Shown here: positions 1-7,323 of the stretch, piece after piece
How the letters are laid out: each line of letters starts with the position of its first letter
Numbering within the stretch: position 1 is the stretch's first letter
DNA from: Chrysochromulina tobinii
Lineage: Eukaryota > Haptophyta > Prymnesiales > Chrysochromulinaceae
Length of the DNA: 21,612 nt
Assembly: GCA_001275005.1 (NCBI GenBank)
Contig: JWZX01001826.1
Coordinates: 1-21,612, forward strand
Direction: 5' to 3'
Program-made: the position numbers and the translations under genes
Notes under the pieces: generated by a model
The model's database searches: none
What the model was told of the DNA's origin: nothing
What the model saw: only the letters and a program-made list of their open reading frames with translations

Positions 1-1001
1 TAGGAGGGGGGTACGGTCCACTGCTCGCGCCGAAGGGTGACCGTTTCGGTGGACGGTGGCAGCCCATAGAAGGCCGCACCGAAGCGCGAGGCGAAGCCCT
101 CGAGCTTGTCGAGTTGACCGACGGACTCGAAGGCCTGTGCGTACAGCTCGATGGCCGAGGCGCTGTTGAAGACTCCGGCACAGCCGCAGCCCGTCTCTTT
201 CATGCCGAGGGCGTGCGGCGCCGAGTCGGTGCCCAGGAAGATGCGCTCGCAGCCCGAGGTCGCCGCGGCCAGCAGCGCCACACGATCTGCTTCCGTCTTG
301 AGGATGGGCAGGCAGTACAGGTGCGGCCGGATGCCCCCCGCCAGCATGTGGTTTCGGTTGGCGAGCAGGTGGTGCGGCGTGATGGTGGCGCCCACGTTTG
401 GGCCAGCGGCGAGGACGAAGTCGACGGCCTCCTTGGTCGTCATGTGCTCAACGACCACCTTGAGCTGCGAGGCTCGCTGCAGAATCTCGGGCAGCCGCTG
501 CTGCACGAAGACGCGCTCGCGATCGAAGATGTCCACCTCCGACGCCGTCACCTCGCCGTGCACACACAGCGGAAGCCCGTAGTGCGCCATCGCCTGGAGC
601 GCGCCGGTGAGCTTCGAGTAGTCGGTCACGCCGCTCGCCGAGTTCGTCGTCGCGCCCGCAGGGTAAAGTTTCACCGCTTTCACGTCGCCCGCGGCCGCGC
701 ACTGCTTGATATCCTCAGGCGTCGTGTTATCGGTGAGGTAGAGCGTCATGAGAGGCTCGAATGTGACCCGCGCGCCCTCGGGCGTGCGCGATCGAAGCGC
801 CTCTAGGATTCGCCCCTTGTACGCCGTCGCCATTTCCGCCGTCGTCACCGGCGGCACCAGGTTGGGCATGCAGATCGCGCGGCCAAACTGGCGGGCCGCG
901 GCCGCCACGGTGTCGGCGAGCACCTCGCCATCGCGCAGGTGGTGGTGCATGTCATCGGGTAGCGGCAAGGAGAGCTCCTTCACGTCCTCGGCGTCAATCA
1001 T
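1..1001 (-). CDS. pyrC: Dihydroorotase, class II (PyrC/PYR4 type), C-terminus cut by window edge
   Basis: This enzyme makes dihydroorotate from carbamoyl aspartate in the third step of pyrimidine synthesis. Translation from ATG at 1001 gives 333 residues with no stop before the left edge. All metal and catalytic residues of the E. coli type are visible: the HxHxxRD motif (H19, H21, R23), the lysine that is carboxylated in this family (K111, in KLYPAGATTNS), H148, H186, and the catalytic Asp D259 in GTDSAPH. From K111 on, these sit at a constant offset of nine from the E. coli numbering, so there is no internal insertion. The last visible stretch (AFYGLPP, then VPPS) matches the family C-terminus, so only a few residues are missing. 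The frame stays open upstream of the ATG for about 90 bases without another ATG. It is a stand-alone class II enzyme, as in plants and bacteria, not part of an animal-type CAD protein. No targeting peptide is evident. Confidence 0.96.
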   Translation of the reverse strand, partial: MIDAEDVKELSLPLPDDMHHHLRDGEVLADTVAAAARQFGRAICMPNLVPPVTTAEMATAYKGRILEALRSRTPEGARVTFEPLMTLYLTDNTTPEDIKQCAAAGDVKAVKLYPAGATTNSASGVTDYSKLTGALQAMAHYGLPLCVHGEVTASEVDIFDRERVFVQQRLPEILQRASQLKVVVEHMTTKEAVDFVLAAGPNVGATITPHHLLANRNHMLAGGIRPHLYCLPILKTEADRVALLAAATSGCERIFLGTDSAPHALGMKETGCGCAGVFNSASAIELYAQAFESVGQLDKLEGFASRFGAAFYGLPPSTETVTLRREQWTVPPS

Positions 1002-1694
1002 CGCTACGACGTTCGTCCGTGCACCATGGTACCGGTAGGAACTCGGCTGCCGACGCTCACTGCTGCTGCTGTGAAAGTTCAGTTCAGTTCAAGCTAGCAA
1101 GCTAACCCTACCTTGCTTGCTTGTTCAGTTCAGTTCCGTTGTGTCTCATCCTCTCCGTCGACATCGACTCTCACCCCCACTGCTAGCCTCGAGAGCACAT
1201 TCGATAGGCTTCCGTTAGGTTGTCTGTTGTTTATGCAGTAACTGAACTGAACTGAACTGAATTCGTTTCAGGGCCACCTCTCGGCCGGACAAACACTCCC
1301 ACAATCCCCGAAAAGGCGTTTCAGGCGTGTTTGTTGCGTGTAACGGTAAATTTTAGGGGTAATCTTGAGTCAAGTAGAAATTAATTTAAGAAATGAAATT
1401 CCGACTTGAAGTTGACACGCCGCTCACGCGTCACGGGCGTCGGCACGGCCGCGTATTTGGTATTTGCAAGGCCGTATTGCTGGCCTGCAAGCTTTCGTAC
1501 GTATAGCAGTACCTACATAGCTACTACCTCAGCTGTACCTACCGGTCACCGCCGCCCCTCCACAGAGTTCAGTTCGAGGTGTTCGACTCACGCTCACAGC
1601 AACCGCCGACCGGCCGCGTAGAGAGCGCGCCATGATTATCGTGAAATCACGTCAGCAGGACAGCCACCGTGCGCGAGTGCCGAGGCTGCGCCAC
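1002..1694. other. Intergenic region with pentamer repeats
   Basis: No convincing gene is visible. The stretch lies upstream of dihydroorotase and downstream of the E2 gene. It holds AGTTC pentamer runs and their inverted copy (listed separately). A clearly AT-richer patch around 1340-1400 contrasts with the GC-rich surroundings. Short open frames here have no recognisable composition or motifs. Confidence 0.6.
1076..1262. repeat. Inverted AGTTC/GAACT pentamer repeats
   Basis: Three AGTTC units run from 1076 to 1090, and a shorter run is at 1123-1136. The complementary run (ACTGA units) is at 1241-1260. The arms at about 1076-1092 and 1243-1262 can pair over roughly 16 bases. This is 75-260 bases upstream of the dihydroorotase ATG, so it may lie in its promoter or 5' UTR. 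Confidence 0.7.
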
Positions 1695-3002
1695 TCAGCC
1701 GTCCATGGAGCGCTGTACGCACCGCTTGACACGGCGCTTGTACTCCTTTTGCTCGTCCGCGATGCGCGAGAAGCGGAGGCCGGCCGCTTCGAGGTTGAGA
1801 TGCGTGGCGGGCTCAGGCGAGGGGTCCGCCGCAAGAAGCTGGATGAGCTGGCTGACGAGCGAGCGGACTGTGCGGTCCTTGGGCTCACAGCAGTGCCACA
1901 TGAGCACTGAGCGCAGATACGGCACGCCCGCGGGTGAGATCTGCGGATGGAACATGGGTGTAAGGAAGGTGACGAAGGGAGGCGACTCCGGAAAGTCAGG
2001 AGGGAAGACGATCTCGACCGAGAACATGCCGCCGTCCCAATCCGAATCGGATGGGCCGAAGATGCTCGCCTCCCACACGCACGCGTTTGCGCACGACGGC
2101 CCCGCCGATGCGCCCTGCAGTGGCTCGAGCCTGAGGCGCTCCTCCTGCTGCTGCAGGTGGTGCACACAGCTCGACACCGACGCATCGTGCTTCTCCTTGA
2201 GCATCAGCGTCTGCTCGGCGCCCGTCTCGCGCCAGCTCTCTATCTCCGCGAGCAGCGCCGCGCGAATCGCCTCCAGGCGCGCGCGCGTCTTCGCCCACTG
2301 GTACGCGCCGTGCATGCCATTGGACGGACACTCGAATGGCATCATCTTGAAGGCCGACCCGTCCTTGAGATCCTTGCGCTCGCTCATCCGCTCCACCTCC
2401 GCCATGTGCCGTTCGCAGTACATGCAGAAGAAGCATCTGCGCACGTTGGCGAAGGCCGGATGCGCACCGTTGCTCGAGACGGCGCGCTGCTCGAGCGTGT
2501 CCTCCATCACCTCGCACACGCCCACGCGCAGCGTCTCGTGCATGATCTTCTCATTGTACCGTTGCACGTCGCCTGAGCCGTCGTCCTCTTCGAAGCCGGG
2601 CTCGTTGTGGTACGGCGCGTCGTGCATGAGACTCTGGATGGATAGCAGCACGGACTGCACACTCTGTGCCGCAGACCACTGCTCACCGGAGTGCTCTGCC
2701 CGCCACGTCCCCAGGATGGAGAGGCACACCTTGCCCGTGGCGTATAAGTTCGGGTTGAAGCGAACCTGCCCACCGGAGGTAGTCAGAATGCTGACCTTGG
2801 GCGGGGAGTTGGGGTAGTCAGACGGGAAGCGCAGGTCAAAGTGGAACATGCCGAACGAGTACGGCGTGCATGGCGGGCCCAGGATGAGTGCGTGCCAGTG
2901 GTGGATATTCGACTCCTCGGGCAGCGCGAAGACTATCGGCAACGTCTGCTGAGATAGGTCGCGCAGCTCGCCCATCAATCGTGACGTCGAAGCACTCGAC
3001 AT
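1695..3002 (-). CDS. Tandem UBC-domain protein, UBE2Z-like E2 plus inactive second E2 fold
   Basis: A ubiquitin-conjugating enzyme carries activated ubiquitin (or a like protein) on a Cys and passes it to targets. The 435-residue protein starts at ATG 3002. UBC domain 1 (about 1-160) has the NPN motif and active Cys C93 in GKVCLSILGTW, followed by IQSLM and PYHNEPGFE, which are typical of the UBE2Z/USE1 group. A middle segment (185-235) has Cys residues at 190, 193, 196 and 225. UBC domain 2 (about 240-435) keeps the fold signatures (GPSDSDWDGGMF, PPDFPESPPFVTF, FHPQI) but has Tyr362 where the active Cys should be, so it is probably a pseudo-E2, like UEV proteins. No intron is needed. The gene is divergent from the kinase gene, 256 bases away. 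The first domain's assignment is firm; the role of the second is inferred. Confidence 0.93.
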   Translation of the reverse strand: MSSASTSRLMGELRDLSQQTLPIVFALPEESNIHHWHALILGPPCTPYSFGMFHFDLRFPSDYPNSPPKVSILTTSGGQVRFNPNLYATGKVCLSILGTWRAEHSGEQWSAAQSVQSVLLSIQSLMHDAPYHNEPGFEEDDGSGDVQRYNEKIMHETLRVGVCEVMEDTLEQRAVSSNGAHPAFANVRRCFFCMYCERHMAEVERMSERKDLKDGSAFKMMPFECPSNGMHGAYQWAKTRARLEAIRAALLAEIESWRETGAEQTLMLKEKHDASVSSCVHHLQQQEERLRLEPLQGASAGPSCANACVWEASIFGPSDSDWDGGMFSVEIVFPPDFPESPPFVTFLTPMFHPQISPAGVPYLRSVLMWHCCEPKDRTVRSLVSQLIQLLAADPSPEPATHLNLEAAGLRFSRIADEQKEYKRRVKRCVQRSMDG

Positions 3003-3258
3003 CTCCTCGGCAAAGCGCCCAAAGGCGTCGCGGCCGCGTGGTGATTCACTAGCGACGTAAAAAAACCCTGTCGCGCCATCTCTCGGGATCGAAAAGTACT
3101 TTGAAACAACTTTGTCAGGAACTTACGTGTAAACACGCACGACTGCCGAGCAGCAACAACTTGACTTGTCCTGACTTTTGCTGGAGCCTCGCACCAAAAC
3201 CAATAGGGAAGGGTCGCCGGCCGGCGACGGTGTGCCTCCAGCAGGGAGACAGTCGGCC
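3003..3258. promoter_or_regulatory. Divergent promoter region between E2 and kinase genes
   Basis: These 256 bases separate the start codons of two genes transcribed away from each other, so both promoters and 5' UTRs probably lie here. I see no clear TATA element. A short A run at about 3059-3064 and a mixed-composition stretch at 3080-3180 are the least GC-rich parts. The assignment rests only on gene orientation. Confidence 0.4.
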
Positions 3259-6200
3259 ATGGGCGCGAACCAATCGGTATCGCTGCTCTCGAAGGGCTCC
3301 AGCGCCGAGAAGATCATGCACTTTTTTCTCAGAGCCGGAAAGCAGCGAACTCTCCAGCGCGGCGATCGGCTCATCGTCGATGGCCAGAATGTCAGCAGCG
3401 TCTTCCTCATCGTCGAGGGAGAGATTGTCATCATGATGCGCGAGCGCAGAGGAGCGTATAAGTCGATCGGCACGCGCGGCAAGGGCTCGCTTCTCGGTGA
3501 GCTTTCATTTCTTCTTGGGCAGACGGCGACGGTCACGCTTGAGGCGTCCAGCGACACCGTGACCGTCATTGACGTACCCCAATACGAGCTCATGCAGATG
3601 CTATCGAGCAACCCGCAGCTCGCTGGCGGCTTCTTTCGGCTGCTCGGTGGCATGCTCGCCGAACGCATCTCGGAGATATCTGCCGGCATGCGCAACTCGC
3701 TCTTCCAATCAGCGGCGCCGCAGCCGCGATGGGGCGGTGGCGGCCGTTCGGACGCGGCGCTCGCAATCCTTCCGGAGAGCCTCGACCGGCCGTCGAGAGA
3801 GGTGGCGATAGGCTTCGGGCTGCCCGCGAACCTTGAGCTGGTGCTGCACTGCGACTGTGCCGTCTCAATCGAGGAGAACTCTGTGGTCGACGGTCAAAGC
3901 CATTCTGGTAAGCTGTACCTTTTCAAGACGCACGCATGTTTCGACTTCGCCCTCTTCGGCTTCAGTAGCCATCGCGTGATCGCCCTCGCGGACGTGTTGT
4001 CCGTGCGGCTACCGGACGCGGCGTTCGTTGAGGGCAGAGGCAGTGGCAGCAGCAGCCCCGTTCCGAGCAAGTGGCAGGGCGTTATCGACATTGAGTGCAA
4101 GTCCTTGTCACTCAGTCTCGTCGTCTCGGCCTCCATCCGCGACCACGTGAGTCGCTCTATTGAGAGCGCACGTGTCCAAGCGATGGACATGTCCGAGCTC
4201 TCCAAGATCCAGAAGGCCGAACAGGAGGAGTGCGCGCCGGAAGTGGTCACTGCCGACATGCGCGGCTCTGGCGTCGTCGACAACGCCGTGCTGGTCATGA
4301 TGAAGGGCAGCGACAGTGCCAATGCGGTAGGCGCCCATGTTGGCGGCGGCGTGGCGGGTGGCGCAGCCAACCTCGCGGTTCACTCAGAGCTCGCGAAGCT
4401 CACGCAGGAGCAGTGGCGCCTCTTCCTGCGCGGCGCGGACTCGCTGCGGCTCAAGCGCGGGCACTTGGTCATCAAGGAGGGCGACGATCAACGCGCCCTC
4501 TATCAAGTGGTGGATGGTAGTTGCCGAGTGGAGCTACAATTGAAGGGGCGGGCGCAGTCAGTTTGCGTCGGCCACCGCACTGCGGGAGAAGTCTTTGGGG
4601 AACGCTCGTTGCTACTCGGTGGCACCGCGGCCGCGAGCGTGGTGGTCGACAGCGACGAGGCGGTTCTGCTGCGCCTGCGCGCCGATTACTTGCAGACGCT
4701 CTTTGAAGGGAACGATGAGCTCATGGGCAAGTTTTTCTGCCTGCTCGCCGTCGACCAGGCGAAACGCCTTTCGCGACTGAACCGCGACTTTGCCTCGGAC
4801 TACAAGGAGGTCGTTCTGCCCGAGAGGGCGCCCATTGATATGCGCCACATCCTGTCCAACCCCGCGTACCTCACCATTTTCACGCGTTACGTGCGCTCGC
4901 TGGACCAGCAGGCGCCACCGCCCACGGCGCCCGCCTCGGCGCCCATCAGCATCTTCAAGCCTGAAGCGGCCGCGCGGGCGGAGGAGGCGCCGGCAGATGG
5001 GGCGCGTGCGCCTTCACCGCCGGCCAACCGGAGCGACGAGAGGGGAGTGCTTGGCAGCCTGTTTGGCTTCGCCTCACGCCTCTCGATGGTCGCGATGCCG
5101 CGCGCAGTCTCCAAGGATACGAGCGCGGCGGAGCTGGCACCGCTCCCCAAGGTGCTCGCCTTCACGCTGGGTGGCGTGCCGATGCATCAGCTCGAGTTCG
5201 TCACAGAGCTGCGCGCCATCAGGGCTGAGCCCGACCCGCAGCTTGTGCTCGCACTTGTACGACAGACCTTTGCCAAATTCTTGGCGCCTGACGCCCCCCG
5301 GGCCATCGGTTGCCTGATGGCAAGCTCAATCAACGAGCTCGAGGCTCACGTGGCCGCCGATGCGCCCGCCATGGCGCCCGCCAAGCTGCGCACGATCTTC
5401 GACCCCGTGCAGCAGGCGGTCACGGGGGCCCTCGAGGCCGCCTGCCTCGCCGGCTTCCTCGCCTCGTCACAGTACAACTACGTGCTCTCGCTGCTGCAGA
5501 AGACTTTGGTGGTGCCGTCCATGGAGCAGTTCAAGGCGATCAAGATCCTGGGCGAGGGCGGCTTCGGGCAGGTGCTCGAGGTAGTCAAGCGCGACTGCGG
5601 CAAAGTGTACGCGATGAAAGTGATGAAGAAGTCGGAGCTCAAGGGCGGCTTTGGCCAAGGCGCAGATTGGCGCGAGATCGTGCTGCTCGAGAAGCAGCTG
5701 CATGCCAAGATGCACCACGCGCTCGTGGTCAACCTCGCCTACTCCTTCCAGAACGCGGCGTACGTTGTGCTCGTTATGGACGCGTGCCCGGGCGGCGACC
5801 TCTCCGTCTTTGCGCTCACCGACGAGCGGCTCACCCCAAGTCAGGTGCGCTTCGTTGGCCTCGAGGTGACTTGCATGCTCGGCTACCTGCACTCCCTCTT
5901 CATCCTGTATCGCGACTTGAAGCCCGAGAACCTGCTGCTCGACGCGGCTGGCCACGTGCGCCTCATCGACTTTGGGCTCGCGGTCGGGGGCACGGGCAGC
6001 ATGCCCTTCTCGGCAGAATTGTGCGGCACACCGTGCTACATGGCGCCCGAGGTGAGGCATGGGAGACGCAAGGGCGCCCCGAAGTACTCGGGGCCGGCCG
6101 ATTGGTACACGCTCGGCGTACTGCTCTACGAAATGACCGAGCAGCAGCTGCCCTACGGCGACGAGCCGCGCTTCATCGACCATAAGGTCGAGTGGCGCAA

Positions 6201-6639
6201 GCCCTATCTGCTGAACGAGGAGGGCAGGCGGGACGAGCAGCTGCACGACCTAATTCGGCAACTCACCGAGTGGAAGGTCGAGAAGCGGCTCGGCGGTGGC
6301 AAGCATGCCAACACGCCGGCCGCGTTTGCCATGGTCAAGGCGCACAAGTACTGGCGCAACCCGGAGTGGGAGCTTGTCGACCAGGCTCGCCTGCCCTCGC
6401 CTCTCCGTTCGTACGTCGAAGACCGCTCGCGCATGAAGGAGGCTGAGCACAAGCTCAGGAAGAAGCAGCGCGCGGCCGTCGACGTGGCTGTGCGCATGGC
6501 CGACAGCGAGAGCAAGGTCCAGTCGGCGCCCAGCACACAGCACGATTCGATCGTCATCAACGGGTGGGACTTTGTGTCCAAACACGCCATCGAGGCGGAG
6601 TACGTGGAGTTCATGGAGTCCAGCGTATCATTGCTGTGA
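3259..6639 (+). CDS. Multidomain AGC kinase: CNB - GRAM-like - CNB - RGS - GRK/PKG-like kinase
   Basis: The 1126-residue protein starts at ATG 3259. MGANQS fits the N-myristoylation consensus (Gly2, Ser6). The frame stays open upstream only through a TTG, which I reject as a start. Domains (numbered from this ATG): CNB-like 1 at about 18-143; GRAM/PH-like at about 185-258; CNB-like 2 at about 375-500; RGS-like at about 528-745, split by a Pro/Ala-rich insert near 550-630; kinase at about 757-1045. Kinase residues: glycine loop LGEGGFGQV near 764, ATP Lys787, helix C Glu806 (likely), catalytic Asp886 in YRDLKPEN, DFG Asp904, APE at 929-931. All are present, so it should be active. The RGS-plus-AGC pairing recalls GRKs, and the CNB pair recalls PKG. 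Both CNB phosphate cassettes lack the usual Arg, so cyclic nucleotide control is uncertain. A charged helix (about 1055-1075) follows the kinase. Likely a membrane-linked signalling kinase; its substrate is unknown. Confidence 0.92.
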   Translation: MGANQSVSLLSKGSSAEKIMHFFLRAGKQRTLQRGDRLIVDGQNVSSVFLIVEGEIVIMMRERRGAYKSIGTRGKGSLLGELSFLLGQTATVTLEASSDTVTVIDVPQYELMQMLSSNPQLAGGFFRLLGGMLAERISEISAGMRNSLFQSAAPQPRWGGGGRSDAALAILPESLDRPSREVAIGFGLPANLELVLHCDCAVSIEENSVVDGQSHSGKLYLFKTHACFDFALFGFSSHRVIALADVLSVRLPDAAFVEGRGSGSSSPVPSKWQGVIDIECKSLSLSLVVSASIRDHVSRSIESARVQAMDMSELSKIQKAEQEECAPEVVTADMRGSGVVDNAVLVMMKGSDSANAVGAHVGGGVAGGAANLAVHSELAKLTQEQWRLFLRGADSLRLKRGHLVIKEGDDQRALYQVVDGSCRVELQLKGRAQSVCVGHRTAGEVFGERSLLLGGTAAASVVVDSDEAVLLRLRADYLQTLFEGNDELMGKFFCLLAVDQAKRLSRLNRDFASDYKEVVLPERAPIDMRHILSNPAYLTIFTRYVRSLDQQAPPPTAPASAPISIFKPEAAARAEEAPADGARAPSPPANRSDERGVLGSLFGFASRLSMVAMPRAVSKDTSAAELAPLPKVLAFTLGGVPMHQLEFVTELRAIRAEPDPQLVLALVRQTFAKFLAPDAPRAIGCLMASSINELEAHVAADAPAMAPAKLRTIFDPVQQAVTGALEAACLAGFLASSQYNYVLSLLQKTLVVPSMEQFKAIKILGEGGFGQVLEVVKRDCGKVYAMKVMKKSELKGGFGQGADWREIVLLEKQLHAKMHHALVVNLAYSFQNAAYVVLVMDACPGGDLSVFALTDERLTPSQVRFVGLEVTCMLGYLHSLFILYRDLKPENLLLDAAGHVRLIDFGLAVGGTGSMPFSAELCGTPCYMAPEVRHGRRKGAPKYSGPADWYTLGVLLYEMTEQQLPYGDEPRFIDHKVEWRKPYLLNEEGRRDEQLHDLIRQLTEWKVEKRLGGGKHANTPAAFAMVKAHKYWRNPEWELVDQARLPSPLRSYVEDRSRMKEAEHKLRKKQRAAVDVAVRMADSESKVQSAPSTQHDSIVINGWDFVSKHAIEAEYVEFMESSVSLL

Positions 6640-6683
6640 CGCGTGAGTCGGACGAGTCACGGAGATCGGAGTGTGACGGATAG

Positions 6684-6708
6684 GGGAGCGGAAAAGCACT
6701 CCGCTCCC
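6684..6708. terminator. Perfect 9-base hairpin 45 bases after the kinase stop codon
   Basis: GGGAGCGGA at 6684-6692 pairs perfectly with TCCGCTCCC at 6700-6708 across a 7-base loop. The position suggests a 3' UTR stem. It may affect 3' end formation or mRNA stability, but no eukaryotic terminator class can be named from it. Confidence 0.35.
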
Positions 6709-7222
6709 GTCTCAGCGTCTCACGCTTAGCGATCTACCCGTCGGGTCCATAGCGAGCATACCGTATAGCGTATAGATAACAAGGCTTCCGACCGGCGTGT
6801 GATACGTGTGACCGACGCGGGGTTCGCAAACTTACAATGGAACAACGCACCCGTGTAATTAATCGTCGGTGCACGGTGCTCTAACGGTGCTCGGTGGCGC
6901 CCGCGGGGCGCGGGGGCCCCGGTGCGGACGGCTCGATACACAGTTACACACGGCCTACAGAGCTGCCACAGCTGCGACTCTGTACTGTCAAATTGCTCGG
7001 CTGTAAACACATGGTCAAATCAAAGTTCGACGCGTCAACCCGACTGCATGAGTGCAACGCACCACTCTGCTCGGAGTCGGACTCGCGCCCGCCAGTCAGC
7101 CCGCCACAATTTCACTGCTCGGAGACAGCCGACTCGAGCAAGAAAGAGACACACCTCTGTACCGACGCACGCTTCACGGTCCATTTCAGAGCCGTAAGAG
7201 GTTGTGGGTTTGGCGGATTCTA

Positions 7223-7271
7223 GAGCTCTCACCCCGTCGCATTTCGCCATCGTGAGCTCTCACCCCGTCGC
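7223..7271. repeat. 18-base direct repeat
   Basis: GAGCTCTCACCCCGTCGC occurs at 7223-7240 and again, identical, at 7254-7271, with 13 bases between. This looks like a recent local duplication. Confidence 0.85.
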
Positions 7272-7300
7272 CTGGCCACCTCGTGCGTTGGATGTCGGAG

Positions 7301-7323
7301 TCAAGTCAAGTCAAGTCAAGTCA
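7301..7323. repeat. TCAAG pentanucleotide microsatellite
   Basis: Four perfect TCAAG units run from 7301 to 7320, followed by TCA. The stop codon of the Sfi1-like gene (7316-7318 on the minus strand) lies inside the array. Confidence 0.9.

Larger units (their letters stand above)
6640..7315. other. Intergenic region between convergent kinase and Sfi1-like genes
   Basis: The kinase gene (plus) and the Sfi1-like gene (minus) both end toward this 676-base stretch, so it should contain two 3' UTRs. It holds a strong hairpin just after the kinase stop, an 18-base direct repeat and a TCAAG pentamer array, all listed separately. A GC-rich block is at about 6895-6930. Open frames here are short and show no protein-like features. 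Confidence 0.6.

Noticed and set aside
1669-2817. A 382-codon open frame on the plus strand
   Set aside because: It is the shadow of the tandem E2 gene, whose minus-strand frame has clear UBC motifs.
3178-3258. TTG start extending the kinase by 27 residues
   Set aside because: TTG is not a normal eukaryotic start, and the downstream ATG gives a good myristoylation context.
5310-6185. A 291-codon plus-strand frame inside the kinase gene
   Set aside because: It overlaps the kinase catalytic domain in another phase and is Arg/Ala-rich without motifs.
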